NCBI GenBank assembly: GCA_018826295.1
Contig: JAHJZX010000031.1
Location: 1-43,982 of the forward strand
From: Gammaproteobacteria bacterium
GTDB lineage: Bacteria; Pseudomonadota; Gammaproteobacteria; Enterobacterales; Alteromonadaceae
Reading direction: 5' to 3'
DNA length: 43,982 nt
Shown: positions 35,728 to 43,976 of the stretch, in pieces
Layout of the letters: each line of letters begins with the position of its first letter
Position numbering within the stretch: position 1 is the first letter of the stretch
Translations under genes and position numbers: made by a program
Notes under the pieces: model-generated
Told to the model about the DNA's origin: nothing
Database searches by the model: none
The model's input: only the letters and a program-made list of their open reading frames with translations

Positions 35728-36746
35728 CGGCTAACGTGCTGCCGCTGCTCTGGTATGCCCATGCTGATAACATAAGGTAGGGCCGCTTGTTGCGCGTTAA
35801 TAAAATCCTGCTTAGTTTTAAGCCCTTGCCAGCCAATCTGGATAAGGCTTTGTGCCACAGCGCCGCCCAAGCTGGCGCCCGGGCCCAGCAAAATAATATG
35901 CTCAGGGGCAAACTCTTTTACGGCCACTTGTAAGGCTTTACTAAAATCATACACCTGACACACCTGATGTTGCAGCGTATAACGTTGCAGTGCTGACAAA
36001 TCGCTAGCCAGATTGGGCCAGATATGACCACGGCCATCAATCATCGGCAGCTGTGGTTGCTTAAAGCGTGCCGCCGGCCACACTGATAAAGCGCTGTCTG
36101 ACGCGGCCTGCATCAAGTGGGTATGAAAAGCAGCATGACCTGGCAGCAGCAATGGAAAGCGCTCATCACAGACCGGTAATGCCTGCATTGCAGTTGTCAC
36201 CGCCGCTTCACTGCCCGCCAAAACAGCATAGCCGCCATAGACAATGGACATAAACAGCTCCCCCCGGTGCCTCAGCAGTTGCTGCTGCACCAGAGCCTGG
36301 CGCTCAGTGTCACTTTGCCAGTTGTCGTCAATCAGCGGATATATAAACTGAGCACCGGCACCAGTGGCGGTTAGCTGCGCCATATCAGTGACCAGCTGCA
36401 TGCCGCTATCCGGTGCCAGCACACCAGCGCAGCCCAGCGCGGTATACCAGCCCATCGAATTGCCGGTTACCGCCACCACGTTAAACTGTTCAGGATTAAT
36501 ATCGTGATAATCCTGCATGCCGGCGGCAAATATTAGCGCAGCGGCGTTTTCCGCTTTTAAATGTGTCGCACGACTAAACACAGCCTGACTGTCCAGTTCA
36601 CTGACGGTAGCTAACCCGGCTTTGGCCCTTACAGCATCAAATTGCGCCAACAAGGTTTTATCTTCAGCGTGCTGGCTGATGTATCCAAGCTCAGCCTTGT
36701 TGTAAGTGCCCCGGCCGGGACAGACTAGCAGCGCGGTTTTCTTCAT
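35724..36746 (-). CDS. FabD-like acyltransferase of uncertain substrate
   Basis: A 340-residue protein with the malonyl-CoA:ACP transacylase fold. The nucleophile elbow is GNSMGWY (Ser97), and His208 in FHTHLM is in place of the catalytic His. HIILLGPGASLGG corresponds to the conserved GPG near the end. The Arg that binds the carboxylate of malonyl in FabD (LVEMRG) is replaced by Met122 (LVTDMA), so a carboxylated substrate is unlikely. The gene overlaps the E1 gene by four bases (ATGA) and is translated coupled to it. An ACP or coenzyme A thioester produced by the E1 pathway is a plausible substrate. Confidence 0.8.
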   Translation of the reverse strand: MKKTALLVCPGRGTYNKAELGYISQHAEDKTLLAQFDAVRAKAGLATVSELDSQAVFSRATHLKAENAAALIFAAGMQDYHDINPEQFNVVAVTGNSMGWYTALGCAGVLAPDSGMQLVTDMAQLTATGAGAQFIYPLIDDNWQSDTERQALVQQQLLRHRGELFMSIVYGGYAVLAGSEAAVTTAMQALPVCDERFPLLLPGHAAFHTHLMQAASDSALSVWPAARFKQPQLPMIDGRGHIWPNLASDLSALQRYTLQHQVCQVYDFSKALQVAVKEFAPEHIILLGPGASLGGAVAQSLIQIGWQGLKTKQDFINAQQAALPYVISMGIPEQRQHVSR

Positions 36747-38953
36747 AACAACACCTGTTCATTGGCAACGGTGAGCAAGCTAAGTGCATGTTGCACAATT
36801 TGTTGTTTCGACGGTAGTACGGCATAAGCCGCCGCTCCCAACGGAATAAAACTATCTTCAGCACATAGTCGCGATACAGTAAAATGCCCCGGTTTAGCCT
36901 CATGCAAAGCGGTAAACAGCTCTTCACTTAACGAGCCGCGACGACGGCATTCATCAACAATTAGTACCTTGGTACAGCCGTCAAGCGCTTTGATAATCAG
37001 CGTGGTATGCAGTGGCACTAAGGTGCGCAAATCTAACAGCCGGATCTGATAGCCCTGTGCGGCCAGCTCCTGCTCAGCCTGGCGGCTTAAATAATAGCCA
37101 TTGCCATAGCTGATAATGGCCAGCTCCTCACCATTGCCATAGACTGCCGGCTCGCCTAATGCAGGCAGCGGCGTATCAGGTGTTGGGTAATCATGTAACC
37201 ACAAGCCGTCTCCGGCAGTGGCCAAATCCCGTGTCATATACAGAGCAATTGGCTCAAGGAAGATAACCAAACGCTTTTGCTGATGCGCCAGCTGCACTGC
37301 CTGACGTAGCAACAAGGCAGCGTCATAGCCGTTTGACGGGCAAAATAAAATTACGCCCGGAATATCACGAAACACGGCAAAGGAGTTGTCATTATGAAAA
37401 TGGCCACCAAAGCCGCGCTGGTAGGCCAAGCCTGCGATGCGGATCACCATTGCGTTGTGGTACTGGCCGTTGGAGAAAAACGGCAAGGTGGCCGCTTCAC
37501 CGCGGATCTGATCTTCAGCATTATGCACATAAGCCAGAAACTGAATTTCCGGTATCGAGATAAAGCCCTGCTGCGCCAAGCCAATGGCCATACCCAAAAT
37601 ACTTTGCTCATCAAGCAGGGTATTAATGACTCTGTTGCTGCCAAAAGCATGGACTAAATGCTGGGTAACGCCATAAACTCCGCCCTTTTTGCCGACATCT
37701 TCACCAAAAACCACGGTATTATTATACTGCGCCAGCACGTCATGCAGCGCCCAGTTCAGTAATTTGGCCAGGTGCTGCTTCTTACCCACATTATGCTGGT
37801 CAAAGGCAAACAGTTGCTCACGCAGCTCGTTGGCGGGTACCACAGGTACTTTATCAGCATCACGCTCAGGCGCTATGGAGGCCATCACTTGTGCCGCAGT
37901 GGTTAATTTTGGCTGATGGCTGGCAACAGCCGCAACGCGATTAATTTGCGTTACCAAGGCATTTAATTGAGCCAGCAACTGCTCTGCGGTTATGTCACCG
38001 CTGGCTAGCAGTGCTGCAGTGCTGCTTAGCAGCGGGTCCAGCTCCAGCTCGGCTTCAATTTGTGCCTTGGTGCGATATGCCGCTTCAGCATCGGCACCGG
38101 CATGGCCAAACAACCTTACCGTGGACAGATGCAAAACTGCCGGCTTACGTTTACTGCGTACATAATCCGCAGCGCGGCGGGCAACATGGTAGGTTTGCGC
38201 AAGATCGCGGCTGTCGGCAGCAAAATACTTCAGTGCCGGCCTGTCGGCTAAATCCTGCTCTATCCAGCCGCTGGGAGTCGGCGTGGAAATACCCAGGCCG
38301 TTATCTTCACAAACAAACAGCACCGGTACCGGTACCTGCTGATAAGCTGCCCAACAGGTTGAGTTGATTGCACCCTGTGCAGTTGAATGGTTGGCCGAGG
38401 CATCGCCAAAACTGCACAGCACTATGGCATCGGCCGGCCACTGGCCGTCAAGCCCCAGGCGCTTACTTAGATCGACAGCGAACGCTGCCCCCACAGCTTT
38501 GGGTAACTGCGAAGCAATGGTGCTGGTTTGCGGCGGAATATTCAGCGCCAGGCTGCCCAGTACCTTATGCCGGCCACCTGAGATCGGGTCATCACTGCTG
38601 GCGCAAAACGACAGCAACATATCGTATAACGGTGTGCTGCCGGGCAACTGCTTGCTGCGTTCGATAAAAAACGCGCCGCTGCGATAGTGCAAAAACGCCG
38701 GATCAGTAAGCTTTAAGGCCGCAGCCACAGCAGCGTTACCCTCGTGGCCGGCACTGCCGATGGTATAAAAGCTCTGGCCTTTGGCTTGTAACAAGCGTGA
38801 TTGCAAATCCAGCAGACGGCTGCATAACTGACTGTGCCACAGCTGATATAAGGTACTGAATTCAATACTGTGGCTACTGCTATGCGGCGGTAGTTTGCCG
38901 CTTTTTAAACGCTCACGGTATTCATTGACCCAGGGATGTACGGCTTCTGACAT
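36743..38953 (-). CDS. Fused alpha-beta E1 of a 2-oxoacid dehydrogenase
   Basis: A 736-residue thiamine-diphosphate enzyme in which E1 alpha (residues 1 to about 345) and E1 beta (about 390 to 736) are one chain. The alpha half has FYTIGSAGHEG and the cofactor motif GDASANHSTAQG closing with EDN. The beta half has VVFGEDVGKKGGVYG, LDEQSILGMAIGLAQQG and the C-terminal transketolase-type domain. It most resembles branched-chain 2-oxoacid dehydrogenase E1. Genes for E2 and E3 are absent here, so it must borrow them or work differently. It follows gcdH by 28 bases and is followed by the acyltransferase gene. Confidence 0.9.
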   Translation of the reverse strand: MSEAVHPWVNEYRERLKSGKLPPHSSSHSIEFSTLYQLWHSQLCSRLLDLQSRLLQAKGQSFYTIGSAGHEGNAAVAAALKLTDPAFLHYRSGAFFIERSKQLPGSTPLYDMLLSFCASSDDPISGGRHKVLGSLALNIPPQTSTIASQLPKAVGAAFAVDLSKRLGLDGQWPADAIVLCSFGDASANHSTAQGAINSTCWAAYQQVPVPVLFVCEDNGLGISTPTPSGWIEQDLADRPALKYFAADSRDLAQTYHVARRAADYVRSKRKPAVLHLSTVRLFGHAGADAEAAYRTKAQIEAELELDPLLSSTAALLASGDITAEQLLAQLNALVTQINRVAAVASHQPKLTTAAQVMASIAPERDADKVPVVPANELREQLFAFDQHNVGKKQHLAKLLNWALHDVLAQYNNTVVFGEDVGKKGGVYGVTQHLVHAFGSNRVINTLLDEQSILGMAIGLAQQGFISIPEIQFLAYVHNAEDQIRGEAATLPFFSNGQYHNAMVIRIAGLAYQRGFGGHFHNDNSFAVFRDIPGVILFCPSNGYDAALLLRQAVQLAHQQKRLVIFLEPIALYMTRDLATAGDGLWLHDYPTPDTPLPALGEPAVYGNGEELAIISYGNGYYLSRQAEQELAAQGYQIRLLDLRTLVPLHTTLIIKALDGCTKVLIVDECRRRGSLSEELFTALHEAKPGHFTVSRLCAEDSFIPLGAAAYAVLPSKQQIVQHALSLLTVANEQVLL

Positions 38954-38981
38954 AAGGCTTACTCCGCTGCTACTGCCTGGC

Positions 38982-40163
38982 TTAAACGCCGCTAAACGCC
39001 TGTAAACCGGTTTGTGCCCGGCCTAAAATAAGCGCATGCACATCGTGCGTACCCTCGTAGGTGTTTACCGCTTCCAGGTTCATCACATGGCGAATAACAT
39101 GGAACTCGTCAGCTATGCCATTGCCGCCGTGCATGTCACGGGCAACGCGGGCAATATCCAGCGCTTTGCCGCAGGAATTACGTTTTATTAGCGAGATAGT
39201 CTCCGGCGCCAGCAACTGCTGATCCATCAACCGGCCGGCCTGTAAACACGCAAGTAAGCCAATGCTGATCTCAGTTTGCATATCGGCCAGTTTTTTCTGG
39301 ATCAATTGGTTCGCCGCCAGCGGCCGGCCAAACTGGTGACGATCAAGGGTGTACTGCCGGGCGGCATGCCAGCAAAACTCCGCTGCACCCAGCGCGCCCC
39401 AGGCAATGCCGTAGCGGGCTTTGTTTAAACAGCCAAACGGGCCTTTTAAGCCGCTGACATTGGGCAACAGCGCATCCTCGCCAACTTCGACGTTATCCAT
39501 CACAATTTCGCCGGTAACAGAGGCCCGCAGGGAAAACTTGCCTTCAATTTTCGGGGCCGATAAGCCCTTCATGCCCTTTTCCAGCACAAAACCGCGAATA
39601 TCGCCGTCTAACTTGGCCCACACCACAAATACATCGGCAATCGGCGAGTTGGTGATCCACATTTTGCTGCCGTTTAACAGATAACCGCCGGCGGTCTTTT
39701 TCGCCGTGGTGCGCATACCAGCAGGATCTGAACCCGCATCCGGTTCGGTTAAACCAAAGCAGCCAACCCACTCGCCGGTTGCCAGTTTCGGCAAATACTT
39801 CAGCCGCTGTGCTTCAGTGCCATATTCATGAATAGGATGCATCACCAGGGATGATTGCACACTCATCGCACTGCGATAACCGCTGTCTACCCGCTCAACT
39901 TCGCGCGCGACTAAACCATAACAAACATAGTTTACTGCCGAGCAGCCGTACTTTTCCGGTAAGGTGGCGCCCAGCAGGCCCAACCCGCCAAGTTCTGTCA
40001 TTATTTCACGGTGAAAATGCTCTTCGCGGTTGGCCATTAATACCCGCGGCTGCAGTTTTTCCTGACAATACTGATGAGCGGTGTCGCGGATCATCCGTTC
40101 TTCTTCGGTTAACATGTTGCTGAACGCAAACGGGTCCTGCCAATCAAAATGTGGGCGTGCCAT
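38982..40163 (-). CDS. gcdH: Glutaryl-CoA dehydrogenase
   Basis: A 393-residue FAD-dependent acyl-CoA dehydrogenase that oxidises and decarboxylates glutaryl-CoA to crotonyl-CoA in lysine and tryptophan breakdown. [49 protein letters not shown] and the catalytic Glu in [11 protein letters not shown] match the GCDH branch. It is the first gene of an operon with the E1 and acyltransferase genes and is divergent from the LysR gene at 40273, as gcdH often is with gcdR in proteobacteria. Confidence 0.95.
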   Translation of the reverse strand: MARPHFDWQDPFAFSNMLTEEERMIRDTAHQYCQEKLQPRVLMANREEHFHREIMTELGGLGLLGATLPEKYGCSAVNYVCYGLVAREVERVDSGYRSAMSVQSSLVMHPIHEYGTEAQRLKYLPKLATGEWVGCFGLTEPDAGSDPAGMRTTAKKTAGGYLLNGSKMWITNSPIADVFVVWAKLDGDIRGFVLEKGMKGLSAPKIEGKFSLRASVTGEIVMDNVEVGEDALLPNVSGLKGPFGCLNKARYGIAWGALGAAEFCWHAARQYTLDRHQFGRPLAANQLIQKKLADMQTEISIGLLACLQAGRLMDQQLLAPETISLIKRNSCGKALDIARVARDMHGGNGIADEFHVIRHVMNLEAVNTYEGTHDVHALILGRAQTGLQAFSGV

Positions 40164-40242
40164 AGCAAATTCCTCAATAAAACCAGCGAAATATTTTTAG
40201 TTATCGCCAGATTAGCCTGCTTTAATGTACAGTTAAAATATA

Positions 40243-40268
40243 ATAATTCTGTATCAGGTATAGATTAT
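40243..40268. promoter_or_regulatory. Probable LysR-type operator between gcdH and its regulator
   Basis: The interval between the two divergent genes holds the dyad ATAAT-T-CTGTA-TCAGG-TATAG-ATTAT at 40243-40268. Inside it, T40250 and A40262 are separated by 11 bases, the T-N11-A core of LysR-family sites. It lies just before the LysR start, a position suited to autoregulation. The match is visual only. Confidence 0.55.
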
Positions 40269-40272
40269 AACT

Positions 40273-41106
40273 ATGGATATTCGCCAGCTAAATTACTTTG
40301 TTGCTGTGTACGAGCAAGGCAGTGTCAGCGCGGCGGCGCGCCAGTGCTGTGTGGCGCAGCCTTCACTCTCATCCGCACTGCGTCAGTTAGAGCAAGAACT
40401 GGGTGTCAGTTTATTTACCCGTCTGCCAAAAGGCGTAACCCCAACTGAGGATGGCGACAAACTGTACGGCCATGCCGGACGCCTGTTGGCGCAACTGCAG
40501 TCACTTAAAGCCTCGTTTAGCCAACCGGTAGCACGGGTAAAATTCCGCCTGGGGTTAATTCGGGCTTTAGGCGTAGAACGTATGAGCCAGTTACTGCGCG
40601 AGTTTAGTAACAGCCTACCCGGGCTGGAACTACATTTGGTGGAGCCGGATGACAGCTGTGATGCCCGCATTATCACACCGCAACTACTTAAAGCCGGAGA
40701 AGCTTTTGCGCCAATTTGGCATGACAATTACCTGTTGGCGCTGCCTCCCGGTTCACCACTGAGTTTACAACCGCATATTGAGTTAGCGGATTTTGAGCAA
40801 CTGCCATTGATAAAACGCACGCCTTGCGATGCCTGGAATACCTTGTATCCGGAATTAGTGCGTCGTGGCATTAAAGCCGATATCCGCGCCGATATTCAAA
40901 CTATAGAGTATGCGCTAGGCCTGGTATCAGCCGGAGTCGGCTGTGCATTAGTGCCGAACTTCGACTCTCTGTTGCAACGACAGGATATAGTACTGCGGCC
41001 TGTAGCCCAGTTAAAATTGCAACGCGAACTGGGGCTGGCATACGGCAAAAACCAGGATTCTCCTTCTCTTAGTATATTGCGGCAACTGTGTCAGCCTGCA
41101 CCTTAA
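40273..41106 (+). CDS. LysR-family regulator, probable GcdR
   Basis: A 277-residue regulator. The N-terminal winged helix-turn-helix (MDIRQLNYFVAVYEQGSVSA, then QPSLSSALRQLEQELG) is complete. The remaining 200 residues form the periplasmic-binding-like effector domain. It is slightly shorter than most family members. Because it is divergent from gcdH with a LysR-type dyad between the genes, it is likely the regulator of the gcdH-E1-acyltransferase operon; in proteobacteria such regulators respond to glutarate or glutaryl-CoA. Regulation is inferred from context. Confidence 0.9.
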   Translation: MDIRQLNYFVAVYEQGSVSAAARQCCVAQPSLSSALRQLEQELGVSLFTRLPKGVTPTEDGDKLYGHAGRLLAQLQSLKASFSQPVARVKFRLGLIRALGVERMSQLLREFSNSLPGLELHLVEPDDSCDARIITPQLLKAGEAFAPIWHDNYLLALPPGSPLSLQPHIELADFEQLPLIKRTPCDAWNTLYPELVRRGIKADIRADIQTIEYALGLVSAGVGCALVPNFDSLLQRQDIVLRPVAQLKLQRELGLAYGKNQDSPSLSILRQLCQPAP

Positions 41107-41208
41107 CCAAGCTATTCAATATACTGTTGTTCACGGTTTTACCGCTGATTGCTTTGCAGCAGTTGTTCCCTATACTTCAGTAATTCTGGCCTTAGATAGT
41201 ACAAAGTA

Positions 41209-41376
41209 ATGAAAAACCCAGCCCAGACCGAGACAAGTCATAAAGTTGATCAATCGAAGCATCAGTTGCCGTTGTCGCATAAAGATGCTGAAGCCGCCAG
41301 CCCTGAAGACAGCTCCGTCTGTGGTGAAGAAGACCCAGGTTCTGCGTTGGAAAGCCTGGTAGACGATGATAAGTAG
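41209..41376 (+). CDS. Possible 55-residue acidic protein
   Basis: An open frame from ATG at 41209 to TAG at 41374-41376. The product is polar, without membrane segment, with an acidic C-terminal half (SVCGEEDPGSALESLVDDDK). A competing frame of 87 codons on the other strand (41433 to 41170) looks less protein-like. There is no good ribosome binding site and no known homologue that I can name. It lies between the LysR gene and the YefM-YoeB module. Confidence 0.35.
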   Translation: MKNPAQTETSHKVDQSKHQLPLSHKDAEAASPEDSSVCGEEDPGSALESLVDDDK

Positions 41377-41417
41377 CGCATTAAGCCGGTAAACATTTTC
41401 TGCTGCACAGCGGTTTA

Positions 41418-41450
41418 ACTGAAAAAGAGGCATAGAGCTTCTTTTTCAGT
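41418..41450. terminator. Long AT-rich hairpin at the end of the yoeB gene
   Basis: ACTGAAAAAGAGGC pairs with GCTTCTTTTTCAGT (14 pairs, one G-T) around ATAGA. The yoeB stop lies within its right arm. The outer stem is mostly A-T, and there is no further T-run, so it could protect the 3' end of the toxin mRNA or terminate weakly. Confidence 0.55.
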
Positions 41451-41721
41451 AGTGGAACCGACATTGCGCTATTACCAAGCAACCATCTACGTAGGTATAA
41501 ACTAAACGGTGCTCACGGTCTATGCGGCGTGAATAAAAGCCGGCAAAATCCCCAACCAAACGCTCAGGTTTACCTTTACCATCTAGTGGTGACCGCATTG
41601 CTTCTTTTATTAATACATCAATGCGCGCACTTAGCTTTTTGTCGTACTGCTTAAAATACTGGTAGTCATCCCATGCATTGGCATCAAACGCTACACCGGG
41701 TTTAGCCTTTTTCTTGCTCAT
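41446..41721 (-). CDS. yoeB: YoeB-family mRNA interferase toxin
   Basis: A 91-residue RelE-fold ribonuclease that cuts mRNA on the ribosome. It matches E. coli YoeB (84 residues) along its length with a seven-residue Lys-rich extension at the N-terminus (MSKKKAKPG). The catalytic residues of E. coli YoeB, Glu46, Arg65, His83 and Tyr84, correspond to Glu53, Arg72, His90 and Tyr91, so the toxin should be active. Its start overlaps the antitoxin gene by 20 bases, and the stop lies in a long hairpin. Confidence 0.95.
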   Translation of the reverse strand: MSKKKAKPGVAFDANAWDDYQYFKQYDKKLSARIDVLIKEAMRSPLDGKGKPERLVGDFAGFYSRRIDREHRLVYTYVDGCLVIAQCRFHY

Positions 41722-41971
41722 CTAAAAAGTGTTCCTTCAACTCGAAGGAGCCAGCTTTAATGCGTGCTACCGATTCCCGCAAACGGTTCGCATTATTCGG
41801 TGTACTTAGTAAGTACAGCGTTTCCTGCATGGCGTTGTAATCTTCTTGCGAAATCATCACAACATTACCAGATCGCTGGTTAGTCACAACTGTAGGTTCG
41901 TGAGTATCCAGCACGGTATCAATAACAGCCTTAAAGTTAGCTCGCGCTTCACTAACAGTAAGAATGTTCAT
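41702..41971 (-). CDS. yefM: YefM/Phd-family antitoxin
   Basis: An 89-residue antitoxin. The N-terminal Phd/YefM DNA-binding domain (MNILTVSEARANFKAVIDTV, VVTNQRSGNVVMISQEDYNAMQET) is followed by a flexible acidic C-terminal part that wraps the toxin. It overlaps yoeB by 20 bases, allowing translational coupling. GGAG lies about ten bases before the ATG. With YoeB it should repress its own promoter at the GTAC operators just upstream. Confidence 0.94.
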   Translation of the reverse strand: MNILTVSEARANFKAVIDTVLDTHEPTVVTNQRSGNVVMISQEDYNAMQETLYLLSTPNNANRLRESVARIKAGSFELKEHFLDEQEKG

Positions 41972-41997
41972 ATTCGTAATTCTCCAATTTCATGAAT

Positions 41998-42091
41998 GTA
42001 CCGGGCTACAACTCTGTTGCTTCAGCTCGGCACAAAATGATGGTACCAATCTTTGTACAATCACACAAGCTACTAGTACAAACGTTGGTAC
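41998..42091. promoter_or_regulatory. YefM-YoeB operator array (GTAC cores)
   Basis: Four GTAC cores lie upstream of yefM at 42043, 42055, 42076 and 42088; a fifth is at 41998. They form two pairs, each spaced 12 bases, with the pairs 33 bases apart. TGGTACCA (42041-42048) and TTGTACAA (42053-42060) are perfect palindromes; the outer pair is TAGTACA and TTGGTACAA. E. coli yefM operators also use TGTACA-core palindromes spaced 12 bases, so this is very probably the binding region, here doubled. Confidence 0.75.
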
Positions 42092-42226
42092 AATGTTCCA
42101 CACTGTGTTTACCGGCTACGTGGTTCAATCGACGAGCTTACTCCCTAGCTGTTACACTACAGCTAAACGCATGTATTCATTACTAGCCAGATGCAATATC
42201 TCGCATTACAACGCAGGACATAAAAA

Positions 42227-43660
42227 TTGAACCAACAGCCTACGTTCTATTTTCACGACTATGAAACCTGGGGAGCCGATCCCAAACGTGACCGCCCGGC
42301 ACAATTTGCCGGCATTCGCACCGACTTAGATCTGAATATTATCGGCGAGCCCGACGTCTGGTATTGCCAGCTAGCCAATGATTATCTGCCACACCCACAG
42401 GCGGCACTGATCACCGGTTTAACGCCGCAGCTGTGCAACAAAAAAGGCCTGAGCGAAACCGAGTTTATGCAACGTATTCTGGCGTGCTTTAGCGAGCCAA
42501 ATAGTTGTGTACTGGGCTACAACAACCTGCGCTTTGACGATGAAGTGACCCGTTACAGCCTGTTCCGTAACTTTTATGAGCCCTATGGCCGTGAATGGCA
42601 AAACGGCAATAGCCGCTGGGACTTAATTGACATGGTGCGCGCCTGCTACGCGCTACGCCCCGAAGGCATAAACTGGCCATTGCGTGAAGATGGCAGCCCG
42701 ATATTTAAACTGGAAGAGCTCACCAAGGCTAATGGCTTAGCACATGACAACGCGCACGATGCCTTATCTGATGTCTATGCCACTATTGCCATGGCAAAAC
42801 TCATTAAACAACAGCAACCAAAGCTGTTTAGTTACTTATTTGAACTGCGTAAAAAAGCCAAAGTGGCTGAGCTGATTGACGTTGCCGGTATGACACCGCT
42901 GGTGCATGTGTCGTCAAAGTTTCCTGCCACGCAGGGCTGCGTTAGCTGGATAGTGCCACTGGCATTTCACCCGACCAATAAAAACGCGGTAATTTGCTAT
43001 AACTTACAAGCTGATCCGACGCCACTGCTGGAAGATGATATCGTTACCTTGCAGCAAAAGCTGTACACCAAAACTACCGATCTGGCCGAAGGCGAGCACA
43101 GACTGGGTTTAAAGCTAATCCATCTAAATAAATGCCCGGTACTGGCGCCGGCAAAAACCCTGACGGAAGAGCGTGCCGTCAAGTTTGGCATCGACCGCGC
43201 CCAATGCCTGAAACATCTGGACTTTTTACGCCAGCATCGTGCTACTCAGGCTAAAGCTATTGAGCTGTATCAGCAATTAAATGAATTTCCAGCCGAAACA
43301 AACCCGGATTATCAGTTGTACAATGGTTTCATCAGCGACGGCGATAAGCAAAAAATGGCACAGTTACACCAGTTGCCGCCTGAGCAATTGGCAGTTAGCG
43401 CTCCGGTGTTCAGTGACGATCGCCTAAACAATTTATTGTTTTTATATCGCGCCCGTAACTACCCCTACAGCCTGACCGATAGTGAGCAGCAAAAGTGGCA
43501 GCGCTACCGCACTGACAAGCTAATGCATGGCCTGGATAACCCCAATTTAACCATGGAAGATTTTAGCCTGGCACTGGAAAATTTGGCGCATGAACATGCC
43601 AGTGACGAACATAAGATGAAAATCCTCAAGTCGCTTTATTTATATGTACAGAGCTTGTAA
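42227..43660 (+). CDS. sbcB: Exodeoxyribonuclease I
   Basis: A 477-residue 3'-5' single-strand exonuclease used in recombination and mismatch repair. The DEDDh residues appear as Asp11 and Glu13 (FHDYETWG), then Asp in LGYNNLRFDDE and the late HDALSDVYAT (His and Asp). The SH3-like and C-terminal helical parts follow, and the total length is close to E. coli SbcB (475). The start is TTG at 42227 with AGGA about nine bases upstream. A toxin-antitoxin module sits divergently before it. Confidence 0.94.
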   Translation: MNQQPTFYFHDYETWGADPKRDRPAQFAGIRTDLDLNIIGEPDVWYCQLANDYLPHPQAALITGLTPQLCNKKGLSETEFMQRILACFSEPNSCVLGYNNLRFDDEVTRYSLFRNFYEPYGREWQNGNSRWDLIDMVRACYALRPEGINWPLREDGSPIFKLEELTKANGLAHDNAHDALSDVYATIAMAKLIKQQQPKLFSYLFELRKKAKVAELIDVAGMTPLVHVSSKFPATQGCVSWIVPLAFHPTNKNAVICYNLQADPTPLLEDDIVTLQQKLYTKTTDLAEGEHRLGLKLIHLNKCPVLAPAKTLTEERAVKFGIDRAQCLKHLDFLRQHRATQAKAIELYQQLNEFPAETNPDYQLYNGFISDGDKQKMAQLHQLPPEQLAVSAPVFSDDRLNNLLFLYRARNYPYSLTDSEQQKWQRYRTDKLMHGLDNPNLTMEDFSLALENLAHEHASDEHKMKILKSLYLYVQSL

Positions 43661-43703
43661 AACAACGGCTGCAACACCCATTATGCTCGCCACAGCAACT
43701 ATG

Positions 43704-43794
43704 CTGAGCGTCCTGCCCAGCCCCTGCGGCCAGCTAAAGCTGTTCAAATTCGTTCCTGACGAATTTGTCGCCTAATGCCTGCGGCAGGGCTCAG
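43704..43794. repeat. Nested inverted repeat after sbcB
   Basis: The outer arms are CTGAGCGTCCTGCC (43704-43717) and GGCAGGGCTCAG (43783-43794), pairing with a two-base bulge. Inside, CAAATTCG and CGAATTTG (43745-43752 and 43760-43767) form a perfect eight-base stem. CCTGCGGC occurs twice (43723-43730 and 43778-43785). It lies in the 222-base gap between sbcB and the riboswitch. It may be a structured RNA, a terminator remnant or a small dispersed repeat. Confidence 0.55.
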
Positions 43795-43882
43795 ACACTC
43801 TGTGGCTGCGCTAACGGGGTTCAAACCTTGTTTATACGCAGGCCTTGAATTTCGTAAGCAATAAGTGAATACTTAGCACCAT

Positions 43883-43976
43883 CTTGTCGGAGTGCCCAGC
43901 TGTTTACAGCGGGCTGAGACCGTGAAAACGGGATCCGTTGAACCTGATCAGGCTAATACCTGCGAAGGGAAACAAG
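43883..43976 (+). ncRNA. TPP riboswitch (THI element)
   Basis: The conserved core is clear: GGCTGAGA (43912-43919) in one arm and TTGAACCTGATCAGG with GCGAAGGGAAA in the other. CTTGT (43883-43887) and ACAAG (43972-43976) close the base stem. It senses thiamine diphosphate and usually controls thiamine synthesis or transport genes, most often thiC. The controlled gene lies beyond the window end on the plus strand, and only the first few bases after the element are visible. Confidence 0.92.

Noticed and set aside
41170..41433. 87-codon minus-strand frame beside yoeB
   Set aside because: The composition is unlike a protein and it overlaps a more plausible plus-strand frame; no ribosome binding site.
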